Shown here in pieces: positions 1-5,173 of a DNA stretch of 6,902 nt (positions are counted from its first letter, which is position 1; every line of letters begins with the position of its first letter). The translations under genes were made by a program, and so were the position numbers. The stretch is taken from the NCBI GenBank assembly GCA_030598165.1, contig JAUVQL010000048.1, forward strand, positions 1 through 6,902, in the 5' to 3' direction. Origin of the DNA: Acidobacteriota bacterium. Lineage in GTDB: Bacteria > Acidobacteriota > Vicinamibacteria > Marinacidobacterales > SMYC01. The notes beneath the pieces are model-generated. The model saw only the letters and a program-made list of their open reading frames with translations, was not told the DNA's origin and searched no databases.

Positions 1-11
1 ATGATCTTGGC

Positions 12-56
12 AAAAACGCAAGTCAAGTCTAAATAATTTGATTCTTTTCTTGCGTT
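12..56 (-). terminator. Possible terminator hairpin downstream of the histidine kinase gene
   Basis: The 8-base arms AACGCAAG (15-22) and CTTGCGTT (49-56) are perfect inverted repeats 26 bases apart. Read on the minus strand, in the direction of the histidine kinase transcript, the second arm runs into five T (complement of 12-16), as expected of a Rho-independent terminator. The loop is long and A/T-rich and the stem is not very GC-rich, so this is a weak candidate. It lies 53 to 97 bases beyond the stop codon. Confidence 0.35.
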
Positions 57-74
57 GTTTCGCGTTCTTTTGCG
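45..74. repeat. Three degenerate 10-bp tandem units
   Basis: Three consecutive 10-mers, TTTTCTTGCG (45-54), TTGTTTCGCG (55-64) and TTCTTTTGCG (65-74), share the pattern TTNTTTYGCG, allowing one base off. They lie in the gene-free 3' flank of the histidine kinase gene. The first unit overlaps one arm of the terminator-like hairpin. Function unknown; it could be the remains of slippage or a decayed repeat. Confidence 0.5.
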
Positions 75-94
75 GCTTCTACGTCTCGGCTTCC

Positions 95-118
95 TGAGTT
101 CTTGAGTTCTAGAGTTCT
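95..118. repeat. Three 8-bp tandem units spanning the kinase stop codon
   Basis: The units TGAGTTCT (95-102), TGAGTTCT (103-110) and AGAGTTCT (111-118) are tandem, two of them identical and the third differing by one base. On the minus strand they read as AGAACTCW repeats, and the TAG stop of the histidine kinase (complement of 109-111) lies inside them. The last residues of the protein (Glu-Glu-Leu) are therefore partly encoded by a repeat unit. Confidence 0.7.
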
Positions 119-1311
119 TCGCTGATTGGCAAGATAAACCTGACGGTCGTCCCTTTGCCTGCTTCACTCGTTAGCTCCACCTCACCGCCATGCTCTTCAA
201 TGATCTTCCGGGTAATGGCCATGCCCAAGCCGATCCCTTGAGGTTTACCATAGGAGAAGAACGGCTCGAAGATACGATGTCGAATTTCTTCAGGTATGCC
301 GCATCCGGTGTCATGGAACTCGACAGCGACTCGATTCTCCGTACAGGCGGTACGGATGACGAATTCACCCTTACCGTTCATGGCTTGGCTGGCGTTCGAA
401 GCGACATTGAGGACGGCGCGCTTCATCCGGCCGGGATCCATGTGGAGCAACCCATTGTATTCTAGGTCGAGCACCACGCGGACAGGGCTCTCTTGGAAGT
501 GAGTCTTGATGGCTGGCATCAGGCCCTCGAGGAAATCGGCAATGGAGATCGAGTGGAGATCCAAACTAGCGTGGCCTCCGCGAGTGAACTCCAAGAGTTC
601 AGCGATCATGGAGTTCAATCGGTCACATTCCTCGACAGCCAATTGGGAAAAACGCTCTCTCTCGAATGTTTGGAGATCGGTTTGGCCCAACATACCGACA
701 TATCCGCGAACCGCCGTTAGAGGACTTCTAAAGTCGTGTACAAGTGAACCGATCATCTGACCGAAGGCAGAGAGGCGTTCAGCATGGATCCGCTGTTGGG
801 TGAGATGGATGTTGGCTAGGGCAGTAGCTGCTTGAAGACACAATATGGACAAGAGGCCCCGATCCTCCTTGTCCAGAAGGTGGGCTTTGACGATCATTGT
901 GCCTAGAAACTCGTCATTTTGTGAAATAGGGAGGAGGTGTCGACCGACGCCATCGGGTAGCTCGCGAAGCAGACTTTCCAGATGAGTGACAAAGGAAAAC
1001 GCATCGGTGGCTCCTTTGCTGGAGATCTGAGCCACCTTTTTTGTAAGCCGCTGGCGGCTTTCGTCCGATAGATCATTGGGCGAAGGCGATGAGTACCACT
1101 TGGGTTTGGAGTTGATGGCGGTAGAGCCGGCGTAGAAAACATCGATGGGTACAGGACCAACGAGCTCGCCGGCGGCGGCCGCGATTTGACTGAGAATGGA
1201 ATCGATATTGAAACTCCCTGCCAAAGCGACACCCACGCGGTGAAGCGCTTCGAGGTGCGAGGTCCTGCGCTCTAGGGATTCCGTACTGGCGGGGTCTGCA
1301 AGTTTGCGCAT
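109..1311 (-). CDS. GAF-domain sensor histidine kinase, soluble
   Basis: This 400-aa protein autophosphorylates on histidine and should pass the phosphate to a response regulator, which is not in the window. Residues about 15-172 look like a GAF sensor domain (helix LEALHRVGVALAGSF at the start, sheet and helix FLGTMIVKA...ATALANIHL at the end). The dimerisation/phosphoacceptor helix carries His192 in VHDFRSPLTAVRGY. The ATPase domain follows: N box with Asn302 and Asn306 (RAVLNVASNASQAM), G1 box DTGCGIP (334-340), F box FEPFF (348-352) and G2 box GIGLGMAI (359-366), all intact. No membrane segment or signal peptide is visible, so a cytoplasmic sensor is likely. The residue four after the histidine is Ser196, where HisKA kinases usually have Thr or Asn for phosphatase activity. 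The start at 1311 has no strong ribosome site; the nearest purine run (AAAAAGG) is about 19 bases upstream. It is divergent from the 462-aa gene. Confidence 0.93.
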   Translation of the reverse strand: MRKLADPASTESLERRTSHLEALHRVGVALAGSFNIDSILSQIAAAAGELVGPVPIDVFYAGSTAINSKPKWYSSPSPNDLSDESRQRLTKKVAQISSKGATDAFSFVTHLESLLRELPDGVGRHLLPISQNDEFLGTMIVKAHLLDKEDRGLLSILCLQAATALANIHLTQQRIHAERLSAFGQMIGSLVHDFRSPLTAVRGYVGMLGQTDLQTFERERFSQLAVEECDRLNSMIAELLEFTRGGHASLDLHSISIADFLEGLMPAIKTHFQESPVRVVLDLEYNGLLHMDPGRMKRAVLNVASNASQAMNGKGEFVIRTACTENRVAVEFHDTGCGIPEEIRHRIFEPFFSYGKPQGIGLGMAITRKIIEEHGGEVELTSEAGKGTTVRFILPISEEL

Positions 1312-1359
1312 CAGAACTGGTTGAGAGAAACCTTTTTAGTATTTAAAGGGATTCTAGAT

Positions 1360-1389
1360 ATTCTACACGATTTTCGTTCGACGGTACAA
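1360..1389 (-). promoter_or_regulatory. Candidate promoter of the histidine kinase gene
   Basis: On the minus strand, TTGTAC (complement of 1384-1389) is followed 18 bases later by TAGAAT (complement of 1360-1365). The -10 matches the sigma-70 consensus at 5 of 6 positions and the -35 at 3 of 6. The start point would fall near 1353, giving a leader of about 40 bases before the ATG. A second TAGAAT (complement of 1351-1356) repeats the -10 motif 9 bases further on. Confidence 0.45.
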
Positions 1390-1400
1390 GGAAACGAAAA
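1371..1400. promoter_or_regulatory. Inverted repeat bracketing the kinase -35 (operator candidate)
   Basis: TTTTCGTT (1371-1378) and AACGAAAA (1393-1400) are perfect 8-bp inverted arms separated by 14 bases. Arm starts are 22 bp apart, about two helical turns, so both arms face the same side of the DNA. The proposed -35 (1384-1389) sits between them. This geometry fits a dimeric repressor site, but no regulator gene is in view to pair it with. Confidence 0.4.
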
Positions 1401-1416
1401 CGGCCCTTAGTGAATA

Positions 1417-1429
1417 ATATCTAGGATAT
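1417..1429. promoter_or_regulatory. Small palindrome ATATC-TAG-GATAT
   Basis: ATATC (1417-1421) and GATAT (1425-1429) are perfect 5-bp inverted arms around TAG. The sequence AATATCTAG (1416-1424) also recurs inverted as CTAGATATT at 1354-1362, next to the kinase -10. It could be a protein-binding site; A/T-rich 5-bp arms also arise by chance. Confidence 0.3.
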
Positions 1430-1516
1430 ATGACCGACGAGGCAACGCAGCCAGACGGGATGGATCGGCGTTCTCGGTTCGTGTCGTGACCGTAATTATG
1501 AATCGGGGTACTTAGT

Positions 1517-1554
1517 ATCACTTGGGTGATCGGTCGGCTGCGTGATAAGATCAC
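1517..1554. promoter_or_regulatory. Paired GTGAT/ATCAC palindromes before the 462-aa gene
   Basis: Four copies of one pentamer occur within 38 bp: ATCAC (1517-1521), GTGAT (1526-1530), GTGAT (1542-1546) and ATCAC (1550-1554). They form two perfect palindromes, ATCAC-TTGG-GTGAT and GTGAT-AAG-ATCAC. The second ends 18 bp before the ATG at 1573. A weak promoter, TTGGGT (1522-1527) and GATAAG (1544-1549) with 16-bp spacing, would overlap both. Half-sites resemble those of CRP/FNR-type regulators, but the 3-bp spacing (5 between GTGA and TCAC) fits neither the CRP (6) nor the FNR (4) consensus, so the binding protein is unknown. Confidence 0.5.
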
Positions 1555-1572
1555 TAAAGCCCCATCCTAGTC

Positions 1573-2961
1573 ATGCGATTATCAGAGTCGAGAGAGCACT
1601 CCGAATTTATCTATGGGCAGCTGACCGAGTGGATGGAGTCTTTGTCCGAGGTTGGACGGACCGAGTATCTGTTCGAGCTCGAGATGTGGCTCAAGTGTTT
1701 CGAGCGATATTTTCGAGTTCGTAACCAGCCGATGTCCTCCGATTCCGAACGGACCCTGGTTATTCGTAGCTTCTACGAGGAAGTCGGGTTGGTATCGCAT
1801 GCGATTCGGCGTGTGAACCAACTCTGCATGTATTTGTCCAGTGAAGACCAGGTCAATCAAGAGCGATTCGATAAATATGTCGAGAACTATCTCCGCAAGG
1901 ATGACATCGTAGATCCATATGTGGGCCGGCTGCTACGGCAGAAGAGCCCGCAAGCCGGATTGACCCTCCTCAGGGAGAGTTTCGAAGACCTCCAGCTCGT
2001 TCTTACAGATTTGACGAAGCTCTCTCGTATCCCATACCAGACATTCCAAAGCATCGGTCGGTTGATTTATCGAGAGATTCGGCGTAACGACTATCTGGGT
2101 CTTATGGTCGACAAGAAGTTCAAAGCTGCATACGACCGGATATCGAATGAGTCCATCGGCGGGCTGCTTTACCGCGTGAGAGATCGTCAGACTCGTCGCT
2201 TGGTAGCGAAGATCTTCCTCGAGTTGTTTCGGCTGCTGCACTACTTGGAGTATGCCGATCCCCGGAAAAGAGAACGAGGTGAGCTTCGCACAACGATTCT
2301 CGTTTTTACTCTGGTTGCCTCCGAAACACGGAACCTCTTGGAGCATCTTCGTCACGAGATGGGCCGTACGGACCTACATCCCGATCTCCAGGAGGCGATC
2401 GAGAGATTCATTTATGTCATTCCATTGGAGCTCCGTAAGGTACTCGACACCGAGCTGACTGATATTTCTTCATTCAAGCAAGCCGACAGCATCTACATAT
2501 CCATTGAAAACTCGCACGGTATCCTCCGTGACTGTTATCAACAGAGCGTCATACAATTGGCGCAGGTGTTCGAGCCGGAAATCGAGGGAAGAGAAGTATT
2601 TGGTGAGTATGCTAATAGACTCGAGCACTCTTTGGCGCTCAAAGGTGATTTGGCTCGACTCGTTATTGTCGTCGATCGATTCAACAAGGGCCACGATGCC
2701 CTGCTCGCACGCCATGTCAAGGAAGCGGTTTCGCTTTTTTATCACCGTTCCTTACGGCATTTGATGTACCGCGATTGGGCGAGCTTCGAGATGTTCTCGG
2801 GTGAGATTGCCAATTGCGACAGCATCTCGGGTTTGAAGCAGATTACTCACCGCTTCGAGGCATATCTGCGAACACTTCTGAGAGAAATCAGCAAGAGAAG
2901 TGTTTTTCAGACTTCGTCGGACACGCAACCAAAGGGCGCAGAGAGTAGAGAAGAGCTGTAG
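1573..2961 (+). CDS. Uncharacterised 462-aa, probably all-helical protein
   Basis: I do not recognise a named domain. The protein is rich in Leu, Arg and Glu, with few Gly or Pro, and reads as a long series of amphipathic helices from residue 10 to about 445. A polar tail of some 18 residues follows. There is no signal peptide or convincing membrane segment; the most hydrophobic stretch (TTILVFTLVAS, 240-250) is too short. Regions that look like a conserved core are PYVGRLLRQ...ESFEDL (115-140), IPLELRKVLDTELTDI (283-298) and SIENSHGILRDCYQQSV (310-326), judged from their aromatic, His, Cys and charged residues and not from alignment. The start is the first in-frame ATG after a stop (1555-1557). 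It has no Shine-Dalgarno sequence, so translation may be weak or leaderless-like. Base use matches the neighbours, so recent transfer is not indicated. The gene is divergent from the histidine kinase and convergent with the HD-GYP gene. A cytoplasmic scaffold or adaptor role is only a guess. Confidence 0.85.
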   Translation: MRLSESREHSEFIYGQLTEWMESLSEVGRTEYLFELEMWLKCFERYFRVRNQPMSSDSERTLVIRSFYEEVGLVSHAIRRVNQLCMYLSSEDQVNQERFDKYVENYLRKDDIVDPYVGRLLRQKSPQAGLTLLRESFEDLQLVLTDLTKLSRIPYQTFQSIGRLIYREIRRNDYLGLMVDKKFKAAYDRISNESIGGLLYRVRDRQTRRLVAKIFLELFRLLHYLEYADPRKRERGELRTTILVFTLVASETRNLLEHLRHEMGRTDLHPDLQEAIERFIYVIPLELRKVLDTELTDISSFKQADSIYISIENSHGILRDCYQQSVIQLAQVFEPEIEGREVFGEYANRLEHSLALKGDLARLVIVVDRFNKGHDALLARHVKEAVSLFYHRSLRHLMYRDWASFEMFSGEIANCDSISGLKQITHRFEAYLRTLLREISKRSVFQTSSDTQPKGAESREEL

Positions 2962-2978
2962 CGAAGTAAGTGGGCGGT

Positions 2979-3040
2979 AACTGACAACTGACTGCCTATT
3001 CGCCCGGCACAGCCGGGCCTACGACTGCTGACTGGCTACT
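2979..3040. repeat. Imperfect 18-bp direct repeat flanking a hairpin
   Basis: GACAACTGACTGCCTATT (2983-3000) and GACTGCTGACTGGCTACT (3023-3040) match at 14 of 18 positions and start 40 bp apart, with the GC hairpin between them. The left copy overlaps a perfect tandem pair of AACTGAC (2979-2985, 2986-2992). The whole intergenic stretch is therefore repeat-derived. Confidence 0.6.
3002..3022 (-). repeat. REP-like element: GTAG head plus GC palindrome
   Basis: GCCCGGC (3002-3008) and GCCGGGC (3012-3018) form a perfect 7-bp stem around the triloop ACA. Read on the minus strand the stem is preceded directly by GTAG (complement of 3019-3022). A GTAG head next to a GC palindrome is the usual form of repetitive extragenic palindromes mobilised by REP-associated tyrosine transposases. 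It sits between two convergent genes, a typical REP position, and could protect both transcript ends. No T-run follows on either strand, so it is not a standard Rho-independent terminator. Only one copy is in the window. Confidence 0.5.
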
Positions 3041-3042
3041 GA

Positions 3043-4194
3043 TTACTCACCTTTACTCGGAGGCGGTCCAGGCTTTTTCTCGAACGTGTCTTGTTCTTTG
3101 ATTTGACCCCGGATGGCTGCGACCATGTTCGGGTCGAATTGTGTCCCTGCATGGGCTTCCATCTCACGAACCGCCATGTCGAATGGGAGTGGCGTCTTAT
3201 AGGAATGCTTGCTCGTGATGATATCGAAGGCTTCGCATGCGCTGATGATCCTCGACTCCAGGGGACTATCGGTTCCTCGGAGCTTGTCGGGATATCCACG
3301 ACCGTCCCATCGCTCATGGTGGTGGAGAATGATGGGGCCGATCTCTTTCCAGAGGATAATGTCCTTGACCATCTCATAGCCGATGACGGGATGAAGCTCG
3401 ATGCGCTCGCGAGTCCAATCGCCCATCGTGTCTAACCGCAGCAGCCCAATATCGTGAAGAAGGGCTGCGAAATAGAGCGTCTTGAGCTCTTGATCGTTCA
3501 TACCGAGTCCCCGACCGAGCAGGTTCGCATAGCGGGCAACTCTCCTGGCATGCCCAGCTTTGGCGGGAACGTGTGTGTCCATGGCACCGATGAGCATTTC
3601 GATCACGTGAGTGAAATAGTTGTTTTGAGCATCTTGAAGACGCATATGCTCGATCGAGATGGCTGCCTGGTCGGCGAGATGGAACAAGATGTTGAGATCT
3701 TGCTCGTCGAATGGAGCCCCTCCACTTTTGTTGATCAGCTCCAAGACGCCTAGGATTCTGTCTTCGAATTGCAGAGGAACACAAAGCACGGAACGAGTCT
3801 GAAAGCCGGTGGCGTCATCGAACGACGCATCGAAGCGTCGGTCGGCACGAACGTCATTGACGACGGCTGGTTTCCCTGAGGAAGCGGCCCAGCCGGCAAT
3901 GCCTTCTCCCGGTTCCACTACGAGCGGTTGGACTTCTTTGGCCTTGTTGCCGAAGGCCGTTCGGAACCGTAGTTTTTGGTCCTGGTCATAGAGGAGGATA
4001 GATCCCGCTTCCGTACCTACCGTTTCGGCGGCTGTTCGGACGATGGTATCGAGGAGGACATCGAGATGGATGATACTCCGGTAAGCCTTCGTCACGTCCA
4101 GGACAGTCTTTAGTTTGTGAACGTAGTTCGACTCTTGGTCGGAACTCATAATTTTCACTCGAACGACTGATCGGTTTGAAATTGAGGCTACCAT
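3043..4194 (-). CDS. GAF/HD-GYP protein, candidate cyclic-di-GMP phosphodiesterase
   Basis: HD-GYP proteins hydrolyse cyclic-di-GMP through a metal centre. Here a GAF sensor domain (about 40-185, with CVPLQFEDRILGVLELINK) precedes an HD-GYP domain (about 200-365). Visible motifs are His215 (GHARRVARYA), His247-Asp248 (ALLHDIG), His268 (ELHPVIG) and the GYP signature HHERWDGRGYP (292-302), all intact. Two things are odd. The lysine of the usual HDxGK is Leu251, and the segment from HD to the next His-Pro is about 8 residues shorter than usual, without the KPGxLT element. The usual Asp in the ADxxDALTS-type motif is Glu321 (ACEAFDIITS). The C-terminus ends in a Lys/Pro-rich tail. No membrane segment is seen, so it is probably cytosolic. 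Met16 (cat at 4147-4149) is a good alternative start, with GAGTG about 8 bases upstream; the first 15 residues look unlike a domain. No diguanylate cyclase is in the window. Confidence 0.92.
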   Translation of the reverse strand: MVASISNRSVVRVKIMSSDQESNYVHKLKTVLDVTKAYRSIIHLDVLLDTIVRTAAETVGTEAGSILLYDQDQKLRFRTAFGNKAKEVQPLVVEPGEGIAGWAASSGKPAVVNDVRADRRFDASFDDATGFQTRSVLCVPLQFEDRILGVLELINKSGGAPFDEQDLNILFHLADQAAISIEHMRLQDAQNNYFTHVIEMLIGAMDTHVPAKAGHARRVARYANLLGRGLGMNDQELKTLYFAALLHDIGLLRLDTMGDWTRERIELHPVIGYEMVKDIILWKEIGPIILHHHERWDGRGYPDKLRGTDSPLESRIISACEAFDIITSKHSYKTPLPFDMAVREMEAHAGTQFDPNMVAAIRGQIKEQDTFEKKPGPPPSKGE

Positions 4195-4224
4195 GCTAAT
4201 TCACTGAGCGTCAAATGGTTTTTC

Positions 4225-4253
4225 GCTGTAGGAGCAAAAGAGAATGGTCTCAA
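4225..4253 (-). promoter_or_regulatory. Candidate promoter of the GAF/HD-GYP gene
   Basis: On the minus strand TTGAGA (complement of 4248-4253, 5 of 6 to consensus) is followed after 17 bases by TACAGC (complement of 4225-4230, 3 of 6). The start point would be near 4218, about 25 bases before the ATG at 4194 or 70 before the alternative Met16. The weak -10 keeps confidence low. Confidence 0.35.
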
Positions 4254-4274
4254 AAGCGATATTTGCCGGATCGG

Positions 4275-4304
4275 TTGACACCATCGGGGGGGGCATGCTA
4301 TCTT
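4275..4304 (+). promoter_or_regulatory. Sigma-70-type promoter of the cNMP/FHA gene, with a G8 spacer tract
   Basis: TTGACA (4275-4280) matches the -35 consensus exactly. TATCTT (4299-4304) gives a 4 of 6 match to the -10 at 18-bp spacing. Start near 4311 would leave a leader of about 36 bases. The spacer contains eight consecutive G (4286-4293), an unusual place for a homopolymer. This is the best promoter in the window. Confidence 0.65.
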
Positions 4305-4332
4305 GTTCTCTGTTAAGGACTACTCGTCTTTC

Positions 4333-4338
4333 AAGGGG
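4333..4338 (+). promoter_or_regulatory. Strong Shine-Dalgarno site for the cNMP/FHA gene
   Basis: AAGGGG lies 8 bases before the ATG at 4347 and is the only clear ribosome site among the five genes. It fixes the start at 4347 and suggests this protein is translated better than its neighbours. Confidence 0.75.
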
Positions 4339-4346
4339 TAAAATTC

Positions 4347-5141
4347 ATGTCGGGCCGAGAGAGCCCTTTCGCCAAGTTCCTGAACCACTTCACCAAGGGG
4401 CAGTTTGTCTTTCACGAAGGTGAAGAGGGCGACGAGATGTACATCATCCAGTCGGGCAAGGTATCGATCTGCAAGAACATCCGCAACAAGAAAACGACTC
4501 TGACTCTACTGGAAAAAGGGGACTTCTTCGGCGAAATGTCCATCCTGGAGCGTCTTCCCCGCACGGCGGATGCAGAGGTCATGGAAGACTCAGACCTCAT
4601 CACCATCAATAGCCAAACTTTTGGTGAAATGATCCGCTCGAACCCGGAAATTGCCGTTCGCATGCTTCGCAAGTACTCCATGCGCATGCGGGAGCTCTCC
4701 GAGCAGATGGAAAACTATCTGGAGACTCGACAAGCGGAAGACGCGGACTTTGCGGTACCTTCTCTAGACGCTCCTGCCCGTCAGGAAGTCCCCGCCACCG
4801 TTCCAGCACCCGGGAAAACGAGGGCCTATTTCATCGGTAAGAGCACCGGCAAGATCTACCCCATTTACAAAGACGAAGTGTTGTTGGGTCGCTATGACTC
4901 GGTGACTGGACATCGACCCGAGATCGATCTTACCGAAGAGGATTCGAACCGGAACGTTAGCCGTCGGCACGCCCGATTGCTCTTCAAGGACGGGGCATAT
5001 CTCGTGGCTGAGGAGATCGGGACGATGAACGGGACTTATCTCAACGGTAAGAAGATACCCACCGGGGTGTTGACTCCAATAAAGGACGGGGATGAGCTCT
5101 TGCTGTGCAGAGTCCCGGTGATCTTCAAAATCGCCACCTAG
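4347..5141 (+). CDS. Cyclic-nucleotide-binding plus FHA domain protein
   Basis: Residues about 10-125 form a cNMP-binding beta-roll ending in a long helix. The phosphate-binding cassette FGEMSILERLPRTADAEV (61-78) is complete, with Glu63 for the ribose and Arg72 for the cyclic phosphate in the known family, so it probably binds cAMP or cGMP. A Pro/Ala/Glu-rich linker (about 128-157) follows. Residues 158-264 are an FHA domain, which in known members recognises phosphothreonine: Gly181-Arg182, Ser205 and His208 (NVSRRHARL), Asn228-Gly229 (MNGTYLNG) are all present. There is no helix-turn-helix, so it is not a CRP-type transcription factor despite the first domain. It may link a cyclic nucleotide to a Ser/Thr-kinase target, but neither kinase nor cyclase is in view. 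Its own promoter and ribosome site precede it; the secretin gene is convergent 32 bp away. Confidence 0.93.
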   Translation: MSGRESPFAKFLNHFTKGQFVFHEGEEGDEMYIIQSGKVSICKNIRNKKTTLTLLEKGDFFGEMSILERLPRTADAEVMEDSDLITINSQTFGEMIRSNPEIAVRMLRKYSMRMRELSEQMENYLETRQAEDADFAVPSLDAPARQEVPATVPAPGKTRAYFIGKSTGKIYPIYKDEVLLGRYDSVTGHRPEIDLTEEDSNRNVSRRHARLLFKDGAYLVAEEIGTMNGTYLNGKKIPTGVLTPIKDGDELLLCRVPVIFKIAT

Positions 5142-5173
5142 TCTTTCTTCTCGAGCTACTTTTCCTTTTCTCG

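Noticed and set aside
1..36. Short frame from position 1 ending in TAA (11 codons)
   Set aside because: It could be the tail of an upstream gene or chance; there is nothing to support either.
1363..1554. 63-aa reading frame on the minus strand in the divergent intergenic region
   Set aside because: It has no ribosome site, no domain-like sequence, and covers the palindromes and kinase promoter; it reads like chance coding in a regulatory region.
1933..2355. 140-aa minus-strand reading frame inside the helical protein gene
   Set aside because: It is antisense to a longer, better-composed gene and has no start signal.
3002..3018. GC hairpin as a Rho-independent terminator
   Set aside because: No T-run follows on either strand; the GTAG head fits a REP-like repeat better.
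3690..3770. GAF domain of the HD-GYP protein as a cyclic-nucleotide-binding GAF, from its NK...F...D motif
   Set aside because: The motif is only partial (Leu where Glu is expected after the last Asp) and similar sequences occur in many GAF domains that do not bind cyclic nucleotides.
3374..3784. 136-aa minus-strand reading frame rich in Arg, Ser and His
   Set aside because: It is a shifted frame of the GAF/HD-GYP gene; its composition is typical of out-of-frame translation.
4347..4740. cNMP-binding protein as a CRP/FNR transcription factor that could bind the GTGAT palindromes
   Set aside because: The domain is followed by a linker and an FHA domain, with no helix-turn-helix.
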